Assembly (NCBI RefSeq): GCF_039523735.1
Contig: NZ_BAAAFW010000058.1
Coordinates: 124,001-188,000 of the forward strand
Origin: Tatumella punctata
GTDB lineage: Bacteria > Pseudomonadota > Gammaproteobacteria > Enterobacterales > Enterobacteriaceae
Length of the DNA: 64,000 nt
Direction: 5' to 3'
The notes beneath the pieces are model-generated. The model made no database searches. It was not told the origin of the DNA and saw nothing but the letters and a program-made list of their open reading frames with translations. Below, piece by piece: positions 43,603-53,054 of this stretch. Made by a program: the position numbers and the translations under genes. Numbering within the stretch: position 1 is the first letter of the stretch; every line of letters begins with the position of its first letter.

Positions 43603-45969
43603 ATGAAAACTTCAGATACCACTTCCGGGAACCGTACCAGGCAGTCACATTCTCTGGCTCTGTGGCTGCGCATTTGTCTGCTGACAGGGACAGGTATTTT
43701 CAGCGCCGGCAGTTATGCAGAGACACCCCCGGCCATCCGCCACTATCAGTTACCGGCAGGAACCCTGGATAACGTTCTGAACCAGTATGCCGCACAAAGC
43801 GGAATCACATTATCCATTGATGCCAGCCTGACGCGCGGTAAGCAAAGCCAGGGGCTGCAGGGAGATTATACGGCAATCAATGCCTTACAGGCATTACTTC
43901 GCGACAGTCAGTTACAGGCAAAAGCCCTCGGGCCCGACAGCTGGACCCTGGTTCCGCTCCCTGACACCACCACCGCAGAAACCTCCATGACAGTGGTCGG
44001 CGACTGGCTGGGCGATGCCCGTGAAAATGATGTCTTTGAACACCCCGGGGCCAGGGATGTTATCCGCCGTGCAGACTTTGCCAAAACAGGTGCCACCACA
44101 CTGCGTGAAGTAATGAACCGTATCCCCGGGGTCAATGCACCGGAAAATAACGGTACCGGCAGTGATGACCTGGCGATGAATTTTGGTATCCGCGGATTAA
44201 ACCCGCGGCTGGCAACCCGCTCGACCATTCTGATGGATGGGATCCCGGTTCCTTTTGCCCCGTACGGGCAGCCACAGCTGTCACTGGCCCCTGTATCTCT
44301 GGGGAATATGGATGCGGTTGACGTGGTTCGCGATGGTGGTGCGGTACGTTACGGACCACAAAATGTCGGCGGCGTGGTTAACTACGTTACCCGTGCAATA
44401 CCGAAAGATTTTGGTATTGACGCGGGAACCGAAGGGATGCTGAGCCCGTCATCGTCACAGAACAGCCCGAAAGAAACTCATCACCTGATGGTGGGCGGCA
44501 CCGCAGATAACGGATTTGGCAGTGCCCTGCTCTATTCAGGTACCCGCGGCAGCGACTGGCGTGAACATAGTGCAACCCGCATTGACGATGTTATGCTCAA
44601 AAGCCGTTATGCGCCTGACGGGGTAAATACCTTCACCAGCCTGCTGCAATATTATGATGGCCGTGCCGATATGCCCGGCGGCCTGAACCAGGCGGATTAT
44701 CAGGCCAATCGCTGGCAATCAACCCGCCCTTATGACCAGTTCTGGGGACGCAGAGAACTGGCCGGTGTCGGCTACCAATACCAGCCCGATATGCAGCATA
44801 AATTTACGCTGCAAGGCTTCTTCACTCACACCCTGCGCAGCGGCTATCTGCAACAGGGCAGCAAAATTACACTCTCCCCGCGGGAATACTGGGTTCGCGG
44901 CATAGAACCCCGTTACAGCCAGAGTTTCCTGCTGGGTTCTTCGGCGCAGGAAGTCAGTGTGGGCTACCGTTATATCAGTGAGTCCAGCCATGAAATGCGC
45001 TATTACACTCCGGTTGCTCAGGGCATACTGCCCTCTGCATCCAGCCCGTATGACAGGGATACCCGCTCAGGGACCGAAGCCCATGCATTCTATGCCGATA
45101 ACCGGATCGATATCGGCAACTGGACTTTTACACCGGGTATCCGTTTTGAGCATATTGAGTCTTATCAGAATAATACGCTAAAAAATACCCGCCAGAAGAT
45201 CAGCTACAATGCTCCTCTGCCGGCGCTCAGCGTGCTTTATCATCTGACAGACAGCTGGAATCTGTATGCCAATACAGAAGGGTCGTTTGGTACTGTCCAG
45301 TACAGCCAAATCGGTAAAGCTGTCAGCAGCGGCAGTATTGAGCCGGAAAAAGCCAGAACCTGGGAGGCCGGAACCCGTTACGATGACGGATATCTTAATG
45401 CAGAAGCCGGTATTTTCCTGATCAACTTTAATAATCAGTATGACTCAAATCAGACGGATGATTCGGTCACTGCCCGTGGCAAAACCCGCCACAGCGGCCT
45501 GGAAACCAGCGCCCGTTATGATTTGTCCGCCTTGTCTCCGCGACTGGAAGATATCGCTGTTTATGCCAGCTATGCCTATGTGAATGCCGTGATCCTCGAG
45601 CACGGCAGTACTTACGGTAATCAGGTGCCTTTTTCACCGAAACATAAAGGCGTGGTCGGTATTGATTACACACCCGGCCAGTGGTCATTTACTCTGAACG
45701 GGGAATATCAGTCACGGCAGTATGCAGACAATGCCAATACCGTCGCGGCCAGTGCTGACGGCAGTACCGGCCGAATTGCCGGTTATATGTTGTGGGGCGC
45801 AAGGGTGGGTTACGACTTTGGTCCGCAGTATTCACACCTGAAAGTCGGCGTGGGAGTGAAGAATATGTTTGATCAGCCTTACTATATTCGTTCTTACGAT
45901 GATAATAATAAAGGGCTGTATGCCGGTCAGCCACGGACCTTCTATATGCAGGCATCGATAAAAATGTAA
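43603..45969 (+). CDS. fecA: Ferric citrate TonB-dependent receptor FecA
   Basis: Outer-membrane receptor and signal sensor for ferric dicitrate. The 788-residue precursor has a signal peptide (to about residue 40), then the STN signalling domain (LPAGTLDNVLNQYAAQSGITLSIDASLTRGKQSQGLQGDY) that contacts FecR. A TonB-box region (SMTVVGDWLGDARENDVFEHPGARDVI), plug (IPGVNAPENNGTGSDDLAMNFGIRGLNPRLATRSTILMDGIPVP) and 22-strand barrel ending in aromatic residues follow. Similarity to E. coli FecA is very high throughout. The usual fecBCDE permease genes do not follow. Confidence 0.96.
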   Translation: MKTSDTTSGNRTRQSHSLALWLRICLLTGTGIFSAGSYAETPPAIRHYQLPAGTLDNVLNQYAAQSGITLSIDASLTRGKQSQGLQGDYTAINALQALLRDSQLQAKALGPDSWTLVPLPDTTTAETSMTVVGDWLGDARENDVFEHPGARDVIRRADFAKTGATTLREVMNRIPGVNAPENNGTGSDDLAMNFGIRGLNPRLATRSTILMDGIPVPFAPYGQPQLSLAPVSLGNMDAVDVVRDGGAVRYGPQNVGGVVNYVTRAIPKDFGIDAGTEGMLSPSSSQNSPKETHHLMVGGTADNGFGSALLYSGTRGSDWREHSATRIDDVMLKSRYAPDGVNTFTSLLQYYDGRADMPGGLNQADYQANRWQSTRPYDQFWGRRELAGVGYQYQPDMQHKFTLQGFFTHTLRSGYLQQGSKITLSPREYWVRGIEPRYSQSFLLGSSAQEVSVGYRYISESSHEMRYYTPVAQGILPSASSPYDRDTRSGTEAHAFYADNRIDIGNWTFTPGIRFEHIESYQNNTLKNTRQKISYNAPLPALSVLYHLTDSWNLYANTEGSFGTVQYSQIGKAVSSGSIEPEKARTWEAGTRYDDGYLNAEAGIFLINFNNQYDSNQTDDSVTARGKTRHSGLETSARYDLSALSPRLEDIAVYASYAYVNAVILEHGSTYGNQVPFSPKHKGVVGIDYTPGQWSFTLNGEYQSRQYADNANTVAASADGSTGRIAGYMLWGARVGYDFGPQYSHLKVGVGVKNMFDQPYYIRSYDDNNKGLYAGQPRTFYMQASIKM

Positions 45970-45974
45970 CCTTT

Positions 45975-46006
45975 CCCCCCTCTGGCATCGTTATGCCAGA
46001 GGGGGG
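45975..46006. terminator. Strong hairpin between fecA and the dienelactone hydrolase gene
   Basis: A 14-bp perfect stem (CCCCCCTCTGGCAT/ATGCCAGAGGGGGG) with loop CGTT between convergent stop codons. No T-run follows on either strand, so it may act as a stabilising or Rho-assisted 3' end. Confidence 0.65.
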
Positions 46007-46027
46007 TTACCGGTAATACACCGGGTA

Positions 46028-46747
46028 TCAGAAGACTTCGTCTAATAAACCAAACATTGCCGCAAAAGCACGGGCACTGACATCTGCATTATATTCAGCA
46101 ACGCCTTTAACGTTAGCCTGTACATCAGTAAACGAATGCACTGCACCTTTATAGCTGTGCAGTTTCCAGTCGACGCTGGCGGTGGTCATTTCCTGAGCAA
46201 ATGCCGGTAACTGTTCCCGTGGCACCAGCGGATCCCCCGCACCATCCAGCACCAGAACTGAACCTTTAATGTTTTTAGCATCATAGCTGCCACAGGTATC
46301 AAGTCCGCCGTGAAAAGAAATTGCGGCCTTTAGCGACGCACCACTGCGGGCCAGTTCCAGCGCACAATGTCCGCCAAAACAAAAACCAAACACGGCCACT
46401 TTATCGGCAGTCACCGGCGCATCGGTCTGAGACGTTAATGCCTGCATAGCCGCGGCCATACGACCGACTTCTTCATCCGTGTTTTTTACTGACATCATGA
46501 CCGTACCGGCTTCTTCTGCCGAACCAGGGCGTACTCCTTTACCGTAAAGATCAGCAATCAGTACCACATAACCACGGGCTGCGGCTTTTTCTGCCAGACT
46601 GACCGATGCCTCAGTCACCCCCATCCAGTTCGGTGCCATCACTAAACCGGCTGCCGGTGCGGTAAGGCTGGCATCAAATACCAGAACGCCTTCCAGTTCA
46701 GTACTGCCTGAACGATAAATAATTTTTTTCGATTGGAACTGGCTCAT
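46028..46747 (-). CDS. Dienelactone hydrolase-family protein
   Basis: Alpha/beta-hydrolase of 239 residues, cytoplasmic. The catalytic triad of the family is visible: Cys in VFGFCFGGHCALELA, Asp in VLDGAGDPLVP, His in YKGAVHSFTD. The N-terminal YRSGSTELEGVLVFD and GLVMAPNWMGVTEAS match DLH proteins. The natural substrate is unknown; enteric homologues are not tied to a defined pathway. AGGAG lies five bases before the ATG. It is convergent with fecA and divergent from dctA, so probably monocistronic. Confidence 0.88.
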   Translation of the reverse strand: MSQFQSKKIIYRSGSTELEGVLVFDASLTAPAAGLVMAPNWMGVTEASVSLAEKAAARGYVVLIADLYGKGVRPGSAEEAGTVMMSVKNTDEEVGRMAAAMQALTSQTDAPVTADKVAVFGFCFGGHCALELARSGASLKAAISFHGGLDTCGSYDAKNIKGSVLVLDGAGDPLVPREQLPAFAQEMTTASVDWKLHSYKGAVHSFTDVQANVKGVAEYNADVSARAFAAMFGLLDEVF

Positions 46748-47145
46748 GGTTTCTCCTGATCTGATAAACAGAAATCAACGTTGATAAAATAAAAATAATA
46801 CATACCGGAGGATAACCGGTAAATCACCGCCCCGGGTGACGGCTGCCAGCTTAAAGGGTGTTTATCACGCTTCAACCCGTTTTTAGTAACATGGCACACA
46901 GTGTTCATTCATCTGTGACCCGTTATTTCCGGCTATTTTTAGCCTGATACTGCTAAGCGGAAGAATGATAATCTCTAAATAACTGAATATTATCGGCTCA
47001 CTGAAGCGAGTCAGTTCATAAAAACGTCAATTCCCCATTCAACTCTGTGATGTTATTTGATTTTAATTAACATGCTGTTACTTTTTAGCAGGTAGTTGAC
47101 TGAAACTATAAAAATAATCGTAATATTTATCTGACTGGAATCATT
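46748..47145. other. Intergenic region upstream of dctA
   Basis: 398 bp between the divergent dienelactone hydrolase and dctA genes. No ORF with family similarity. A TTGACT hexamer at 47096-47101 could be a dctA -35 but the -10 spacing is poor. A TGTGA half-site occurs near 47046 and another near 46914; neither forms a convincing CRP site. Confidence 0.35.
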
Positions 47146-48399
47146 ATGAAAAAAACGCTGTTCCACAGCCTCTACATCCAGGTACTCATTGCCATCGCTA
47201 TCGGTGTGTTTCTGGGACATTTTTATCCGGATATTGCCACCCAGATGAAACCGCTCGGGGACGGTTTTATTAAGCTGATAAAAATGATTATCGCGCCGGT
47301 TATTTTCTGCACCGTGGTGACGGGGATCGCCGGAATGGAGAGCATGAAAGCGGTGGGGCGTACCGGTGCCATTGCTCTGCTGTACTTTGAGATTGTCAGC
47401 ACCCTGGCACTGATTATCGGCCTTATTGTGGTAAATATTGCTCAGCCTGGTGCCGGAATGAATATTAACCCGGCCAGCCTGGATGCGTCTGCCATTACCA
47501 CCTATGCCGACCAGGCGAAGCAGCAGGGTATTGTGTCGTTTATTATGGATATTATCCCGAACAGCGTTATCGGTGCCTTCGCCAGCGGAAATATCCTGCA
47601 GGTTCTGCTGTTCGCTATCCTGTTTGGCTTCGCCCTGCATCGCCTGGGTAAAACCGGAACCCTGATTTTTAATGTGATTGATAACTTTTCACAGGTTATT
47701 TTCGGCATTATTAATATGATCATGCGTCTGGCCCCGATCGGTGCTTTTGGCGCAATGGCATTTACTATCGGTAAGTACGGGGTAGGTTCCCTGTTACAGC
47801 TGGGCCAGCTGATTGTCTGTTTCTATCTGACCTGCATTCTGTTTGTGGTGAGCGTGCTGGGACTGATTTCACGCTATATCGGGTTCAATATCTTTAAATT
47901 TATCGGCTACATCAAAGAAGAATTACTGATTGTACTCGGTACCTCCTCATCAGAATCTGTTCTGCCACGGATGCTGAAAAAAATGGAAGAAGCCGGCTGT
48001 AAGAAATCCGTGGTCGGATTAGTGATCCCGACCGGCTACTCTTTTAACCTCGACGGTACCTCTATCTATCTGACGATGGCTGCCGTATTTATTGCCCAGG
48101 CTACTAACAGCCAGATGGATATTGTTCATCAAATCACCCTGCTGGTGGTGTTATTACTCTCTTCCAAAGGTGCCGCAGGCGTCACCGGCAGTGGCTTTAT
48201 TGTGCTGGCCGCAACCCTGTCGGCAGTCGGTACCCTGCCGGTCACCGGTCTGGCACTGATCCTCGGTATCGACCGCTTTATGTCAGAAGCCCGGGCACTG
48301 ACCAATCTGGTCGGGAACGGTGTTGCTACCCTGTTTGTTGCCAAACGGGTCGGTGAACTCGACGAACAACAGATGCAAAAAGTGCTGGGCGGTAAATAA
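47146..48399 (+). CDS. dctA: C4-dicarboxylate transporter DctA
   Basis: Inner-membrane proton/sodium symporter for succinate, fumarate, malate and aspartate (DAACS family). The 417 residues align closely with E. coli DctA (428), ending about ten residues sooner. Characteristic blocks: HFYPDIATQMKPLGDGFIKLIKMIIAPVIFCTVVTGIAGM, the serine-rich loop LGTSSSESVLPRM, the substrate/cation motif PTGYSFNLDGTSIYLTMAAVFIAQATN, and SKGAAGVTGSGFIVLAATL. The gene stands alone. A CRP/DcuR type control is expected from E. coli, but sites were not clear. Confidence 0.96.
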   Translation: MKKTLFHSLYIQVLIAIAIGVFLGHFYPDIATQMKPLGDGFIKLIKMIIAPVIFCTVVTGIAGMESMKAVGRTGAIALLYFEIVSTLALIIGLIVVNIAQPGAGMNINPASLDASAITTYADQAKQQGIVSFIMDIIPNSVIGAFASGNILQVLLFAILFGFALHRLGKTGTLIFNVIDNFSQVIFGIINMIMRLAPIGAFGAMAFTIGKYGVGSLLQLGQLIVCFYLTCILFVVSVLGLISRYIGFNIFKFIGYIKEELLIVLGTSSSESVLPRMLKKMEEAGCKKSVVGLVIPTGYSFNLDGTSIYLTMAAVFIAQATNSQMDIVHQITLLVVLLLSSKGAAGVTGSGFIVLAATLSAVGTLPVTGLALILGIDRFMSEARALTNLVGNGVATLFVAKRVGELDEQQMQKVLGGK

Positions 48400-48614
48400 C
48401 CGCCCCGGTTCCGGTCAGCTGCCAGCGGAAGGCGGTTAACCGGAATCAGCCCCGTCTCCGCCCGCCAGGTAAAAAATCCCGCAGATTAACTCCGGTAACC
48501 CCCCTTCTCACACTTCACTGCCGATAATGTTATATTTCTGTCAGCAGAATCCTTACCCGGCCACGACACCTGATGGCGGGAACCACAGTAATCAATGGCA
48601 GGCAGCACACTGAG

Positions 48615-49733
48615 ATGAAAATAGCGACCAGACTGATCTTTATATTGACCCTGATAATGACCCTCGGCCAGCAGGCTCAGGCGGATACGGTAACCGATCT
48701 GCTGGGCAGAAAAGTCGATCTTAACCGGGTACCTCACCGCATTATGCTGGCCGATGCCAGGGCAATTGAGGCAATGAGCATTATCTTTAAAGGTGACCCT
48801 TCTGCCAGCATTGCTGCCTGGGATGATTCCCTGCAAAAGAAGTCACCGGATATTATGGCGGCATTTGCCGGTAACTTTGCCGATCTGAAAACAATTCCGA
48901 CCTTCGCTAATCCTTATACCACGACCTTTAATGTCGAAAATGCTGTCGCCAGAAAAGCAGACCTGGTTATTTTTGATATTGGCTTACTGGCCAAACTGAA
49001 AGATGAAGGGGTTACCGCTAAACTCGACAGTCTGCATATACCGTATATCTTTATCGATTTCCGGCAAAAACCTCTGCAGAACACGGTGAAAAGTATTGAA
49101 CTGCTGGGTGAGGTTTTCCATCAGCAAAAAAATGCCCGTCAGTATCTGGACTTCTATAACCAGCGGATGTCGCTGATAGCACAGCGCACGGCAGATCTCA
49201 CCCCTCGCCAGCGCCCGACGGTCTTTATTGAACGCAGTGCCGGTATCCTGGGGGATTTTTGTTGCAGTACTTTTGGTCAGGGAAGCCTCGGAGAGTTTAT
49301 TCAGGCGGCAGGCGGGACCAACCTCGGGGGGACATTATTCAGTGGTATGGGCGGTGATGTCAGTCTGGAAAAGATTATTACCCTCAATCCGGATTTTTAT
49401 CTACTCACCGGCGCTGACTGGCAGGGAAACCGTAAAGCTTCAGCATCCGTGCCCCTCGGTTATCAGCAGGATCCGGCCCTGGCAGAGAAAAAGCTGGCCG
49501 GACTGATGAACCGTACCGGGTTTAATGTACTGCAGGCTGTACAAAAACATCAGGTGCTGGCGATTTATCACCAGTTCTACGATCTGCCATCGAATGTGAT
49601 TGCTGTCGAAGTGATAGCAAAATTCCTTCACCCGCAATTATTCTCAGACCTTGATCCGCAAGCCGATCTGACATTAATCCATCAGAAGTTTATGGGACTG
49701 AAAACTTCCGGGGTGTTCTGGATCTCCCGCTGA
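48615..49733 (+). CDS. Iron-type ABC substrate-binding protein (orphan)
   Basis: Periplasmic binding protein of 372 residues related to the FepB/BtuF/FecB class (PF01497). It has a Sec signal (MKIATRLIFILTLIMTLGQQAQAD), then DTVTDLLGRKVDLNRVPHRIMLADARAIEAM and repeated statements typical of the fold: ADLVIFDIGLLAKL, IPYIFIDFRQKPLQNTVKSIELLGEV, RPTVFIERSAGILGDFCCSTFGQGSLGEFIQAAGGTNLG, and SLEKIITLNPDFYLLTG. No permease or ATPase gene adjoins it. The ORF can extend to 48573, but ATG 48615 begins a normal signal peptide. It is convergent with a FecA-like receptor gene. Substrate: a ferric siderophore is likely but not provable here. Confidence 0.82.
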   Translation: MKIATRLIFILTLIMTLGQQAQADTVTDLLGRKVDLNRVPHRIMLADARAIEAMSIIFKGDPSASIAAWDDSLQKKSPDIMAAFAGNFADLKTIPTFANPYTTTFNVENAVARKADLVIFDIGLLAKLKDEGVTAKLDSLHIPYIFIDFRQKPLQNTVKSIELLGEVFHQQKNARQYLDFYNQRMSLIAQRTADLTPRQRPTVFIERSAGILGDFCCSTFGQGSLGEFIQAAGGTNLGGTLFSGMGGDVSLEKIITLNPDFYLLTGADWQGNRKASASVPLGYQQDPALAEKKLAGLMNRTGFNVLQAVQKHQVLAIYHQFYDLPSNVIAVEVIAKFLHPQLFSDLDPQADLTLIHQKFMGLKTSGVFWISR

Positions 49734-49741
49734 TATACCTG

Positions 49742-49782
49742 TGGCAGGCGCTCCGCCCGGAAAAGGCCGGGCGCGCCTGCCA
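49742..49782. terminator. Double-stem hairpin between the binding-protein and receptor genes
   Basis: Outer stem TGGCAGGCGC/GCGCCTGCCA (10 bp) and inner stem GCCCGG/CCGGGC around AAAAGG, located between the convergent stops at 49733 and 49786. Probably a shared transcription end. Confidence 0.7.
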
Positions 49783-49785
49783 TTA

Positions 49786-51942
49786 TCAGAATGTGACTGA
49801 GGCCTGAACAAAATAAGTCCGCGGCTCACCAATATACTTACCACTGTTGGGATCCGTGGAGCGGGTAAAATATTGCTGATCGAACAGATTATTAATTCCG
49901 GCCCCGAGGGTTAATCCATTCCAGGCAGCCCCGAAATCATAAGCCCCGCGGAAATTCCAGACCATATAACCCGGCATATTACCGTACAGACCATCGGCAC
50001 TTTCCTGCGTAATATATTGGGAACCGCTGCCCGGAGAATACTGTTTCGACCGGGCAAAACTGTCCAGATTCCACGTCCAGTTGCCTGTCTGGTAGCGGCC
50101 GCCAACGGTAAAGACCTGCCGGGAATAGAATGGCAGATCTTTACCGGAAAATGCCCCGCGGATCGCTTCGGCTTTGGTGTAGGTATAGGTGGTATAGGCG
50201 CTGATCCCCTCCAGAGCGTGACTCAGAGCACCGAGATCATAACTGACAGAGGTTTCAATCCCCTTATGTCGCGTGGCCCCCATATTGGTCCAGCGATCGT
50301 TGACATACTGCAATTCATTATCAAAATTAATATAGAAAAGCGTGGCCTCAGCCTTAAGGACAGTATCGTCATAACGGGTACCAAACTCATAGCTATGGGC
50401 TTTTTCCGCAGTTAATCCGTCAGCACTCTGATCACCTTTTCCGCCCGTATTCAGCTGAAAATACTGCATACTGCCAAATGAAGTATTGGTATTGGCAAAC
50501 AGCTTCCATTCGTCGGACAGGTGGTACATTACATTCAGTGACGGCAGAGGCTCACTGTAGTGTTTTTCCCGGTGATAACCCTGAATACCATTATCCAGAT
50601 GTGTACGGATATTTTCGTAACGGATGCCGGGGGTAATTGTCCAGTCACCGACATTAATTGCATCATCCAGATAAAGTGCATGAGCACGGGTGCCGCCGGA
50701 GGTATGCTGATAATAATCCGGAGTGGCAGGGCTTGAGTACTGGCTGCCGATATTATACCAGCCGGAACGATAGGCTTTTTCGTCCATGGTTTCATTCAGA
50801 TACCGGTAACCGAGAGTCACTTCCTGGGCTATTTCCCCGGTCAGGAACGATTGTGAGTAACCCGGTTCGATGGCCCAGGTCGAATAATGACGCGGATAGG
50901 TGATCATACGCCGCTGGCCGGGCCTGGCCACTCCGCCCTCCGTTTCGATATTACTGCCCCGGAAGCTATCGGTAAAATAGGTCATTACCTCCAGCTGCCG
51001 GTCTTGTTGCTGATGTTTATATTTAAACGACATATCCTTACGCCGCGCATCAAAGTGATCCCATTTACGGGTCGATGCATAAGGATCCTGCGCATATCCG
51101 GAACGGGTTAACCCGCCCGGCATACCTGAGCTGGCATCATAGTAGTGAAAGCTGGCCTGTAGCAGATCCTGCTCAGTCAGGGAATATTGTGTTTTCAGTA
51201 TAAAATCGTCAATATCCGTATTATCGTTGCTTTTACGGTATCCCTGTCCGTGCAGCCCTGAGTACAGTATCCCGGCACCCGCTCTCTTGTTGTCCGTCAT
51301 CCCCCCGACACTGGCACTGGTCAGGGTTTTCAGGCCGCCGGTTTTTGCTCCGCGGGTCTGGACACTGGCACTGCCGCCAAATTTTTCGGGGATCGGTTTG
51401 GTGGTAAAGTTAATGATACCGCCCACATTCTGCGGCCCGTAGCGTACCGTACCACCGCCACGGATCACATCCACAGACTCAATATTTCCCATCGATAACG
51501 GCGCCATAGAGAGCTGTGGCTGACCGTAAGGTGCCGTCGCCAGCGGAATCCCATCCATCAGGATAGTTGAGCGGGGTGACAACCGGGCAGGCAATCCGCG
51601 GACTCCCACATTCAGAGAAATATCACTTCCTCCGGTGCCATTACTGCCCCTGATTTGTACCCCGGGAACCCCCTGCAGTGCATCAGCCAGGGTTTCATCT
51701 CCCCGTTCTCTCATTTGTTGCGCACTGATATAAGTTCGTGCTCCCGGGTGGTCGAGCAGTACCGAACTGATATCCGGTGTGTCCAGCCAGTTTCCCACCA
51801 CTGTTACCTTATTCCCGGTAACTGGTGCTGTGACAGAGGTTGCCGGAGAAGACGTTTTATCGGCAGCAGTTTCTGCCGCCATGACCGGAAGCGCGATGAC
51901 AACAGCACTGGTCAGTAAAGAAATACGGGGAATGATTGTCAT
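49786..51942 (-). CDS. FecA-like TonB-dependent receptor without signalling domain
   Basis: Outer-membrane siderophore-type receptor, 718-residue precursor with signal peptide (to about AETAADK). It has a TonB-box-like NKVTVVGNWLDTPD and plug motifs close to FecA (GVPGVQIRGSNGTGGSDISLNVGVRGLPARLSPRSTILMDGIPLATAPYGQPQLSMAPLSMGNIESVDVIRGGGTVRYGPQNVGGIINF). The C-terminus is NLFDQQYFTRSTDPNSGKYIGEPRTYFVQASVTF, ending in Phe. Unlike FecA in this window it lacks the STN domain, so it should not drive FecIR signalling. A Fur box lies upstream. The ligand could be ferric citrate-like or a hydroxycarboxylate siderophore. Confidence 0.9.
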   Translation of the reverse strand: MTIIPRISLLTSAVVIALPVMAAETAADKTSSPATSVTAPVTGNKVTVVGNWLDTPDISSVLLDHPGARTYISAQQMRERGDETLADALQGVPGVQIRGSNGTGGSDISLNVGVRGLPARLSPRSTILMDGIPLATAPYGQPQLSMAPLSMGNIESVDVIRGGGTVRYGPQNVGGIINFTTKPIPEKFGGSASVQTRGAKTGGLKTLTSASVGGMTDNKRAGAGILYSGLHGQGYRKSNDNTDIDDFILKTQYSLTEQDLLQASFHYYDASSGMPGGLTRSGYAQDPYASTRKWDHFDARRKDMSFKYKHQQQDRQLEVMTYFTDSFRGSNIETEGGVARPGQRRMITYPRHYSTWAIEPGYSQSFLTGEIAQEVTLGYRYLNETMDEKAYRSGWYNIGSQYSSPATPDYYQHTSGGTRAHALYLDDAINVGDWTITPGIRYENIRTHLDNGIQGYHREKHYSEPLPSLNVMYHLSDEWKLFANTNTSFGSMQYFQLNTGGKGDQSADGLTAEKAHSYEFGTRYDDTVLKAEATLFYINFDNELQYVNDRWTNMGATRHKGIETSVSYDLGALSHALEGISAYTTYTYTKAEAIRGAFSGKDLPFYSRQVFTVGGRYQTGNWTWNLDSFARSKQYSPGSGSQYITQESADGLYGNMPGYMVWNFRGAYDFGAAWNGLTLGAGINNLFDQQYFTRSTDPNSGKYIGEPRTYFVQASVTF

Positions 51943-51985
51943 GTTTTATATGCGCAAAAAATACAATTTATAAGTTAATGCAAAC

Positions 51986-51998
51986 AATAATCATTATT
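51986..51998. promoter_or_regulatory. Fur box upstream of the FecA-like receptor
   Basis: AATAATCATTATT is a perfect 6-1-6 inverted repeat matching the Fur unit GATAAT-N-ATTATC at 11 of 13 positions, embedded in further ATCATT repeats. It lies about 44 bp before the receptor start on the minus strand, in the promoter zone. Confidence 0.75.
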
Positions 51999-52171
51999 AA
52001 TCATTCATTGTCAATCTTAGGCTACAAAACAATATTTATCACTGAATTAAATAAAAAAACATTATTTTATTCCGCCCATCAGCCCCCGTAAAAATACTGA
52101 CGGGCAGGCCGGGTCAAAGAAATGAAGGCTGTCGGTGAAAAAGAAAGAAAATAAGGAAATAGCAGGGAGAG

Positions 52172-52202
52172 AAAATAGCCCGGCAGTCAGGTCACTGCCG
52201 GG
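52172..52202 (-). terminator. Terminator downstream of metQ-like gene
   Basis: Stem CCCGGCAGT/ACTGCCGGG (52179-52187 with 52194-52202), 6-base loop, followed on the minus strand by CTATTTTCTC. It lies 15 bp after the lipoprotein stop codon. Confidence 0.7.
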
Positions 52203-52216
52203 TCTGCGGGCGAAGA

Positions 52217-53017
52217 TTACCAGGCTTTAATAATGTCACCTTTGTAGATGTCATTCGCTTTATCCAGCACTTCCTGTGACTGGAATGCCTGTTTCAGTTC
52301 CTGCAGTTTTTTATCATTAATATTATCTTTACGGGCAACCAGTACATTCAGATAAGGAGAGGCTTTACCTTCCATAAATAATCCGTCTTTTGATGCTGAT
52401 AATCCTGCCAGTGACGCAAAATTATTATTGATGACCGATAAATAGACTTTAGGGTCATCCAGGGTTCGGGTCAGCTGCGGAGTATCCACCAGTACAAAAT
52501 TCAGTTTTTTAGGGTTAGCGGTAATATCCAGCACCGTTGGCAGTAAACCTGCCTCAGGTTTTACCGTGATCAGCCCCTGAGACTGTAACAACAGCAGACT
52601 GCGGCCCAGCGTGGTGGACTCATTGGAAATGGTCACGGTGGCACCGTCCGGCAGATCTTTAATGTTTTTAATTTTTGAAGAATAGGCAGCTATCGGAAAA
52701 ATAAAGGTCTTACCCAGGATAACAAACGGATAGCCTCGCTCTTTTTCCTGCATTTCCAGATAAGGCACACTCTGAAACGCGTTAGCATCAACATCTTTAT
52801 TCAGCAGCGCTTCGTTGGGCTGTACGTAGTCATTAAAGGTGATGACATTCACATCCAGGTGATATTTGTCTTTCGCTACCTGTTTCACCGTATCCCAGAT
52901 TTGCTGATCCGGACCGGCATTAATTGCCACCCTGACACTGTTCTGGTCATCCTGTTTACAGGCACTCAGCAGCAATGCTGACAGAACGATAGCTGAAGAC
53001 AGTATTATTTTTTTCAT
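52217..53017 (-). CDS. MetQ/NlpA-family substrate-binding lipoprotein
   Basis: Lipoprotein of 266 residues with a lipobox (LLSAC, Cys20) and the NlpA/MetQ family fold: VRVAINAGPDQQIWDTVKQVAKDKYHLDVNVITFNDYVQPNEALLNKDVDANAFQSVPYLE, IFPIAAYSSKIKNIKDLPDGATVTISNESTTLGRSLLLLQSQGLITV, and SPYLNVLVARKDN. It probably binds methionine. Three tandem Met boxes 38-61 bp upstream support MetJ control. No metN or metI adjoins it, so it may use an importer encoded elsewhere, as proposed for NlpA. It is separated from the downstream receptor by a terminator. Confidence 0.88.
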   Translation of the reverse strand: MKKIILSSAIVLSALLLSACKQDDQNSVRVAINAGPDQQIWDTVKQVAKDKYHLDVNVITFNDYVQPNEALLNKDVDANAFQSVPYLEMQEKERGYPFVILGKTFIFPIAAYSSKIKNIKDLPDGATVTISNESTTLGRSLLLLQSQGLITVKPEAGLLPTVLDITANPKKLNFVLVDTPQLTRTLDDPKVYLSVINNNFASLAGLSASKDGLFMEGKASPYLNVLVARKDNINDKKLQELKQAFQSQEVLDKANDIYKGDIIKAW

Positions 53018-53054
53018 GGATATCCTCCCTGAGTTAATATCCGCCGACTATATC

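Noticed and set aside
48400..48470. Interleaved inverted repeats after dctA that could form a pseudoknot
   Set aside because: The arms are short (AACCGCC/GGCGGTT and TTCCGG/CCGGAA), overlap each other and lack any known family pattern or T-run.
48525..48545. Fur-like sequence GATAATGTTATATTTCTG before the orphan binding protein
   Set aside because: Only about 10 of 19 consensus positions match and the right half-site is absent.
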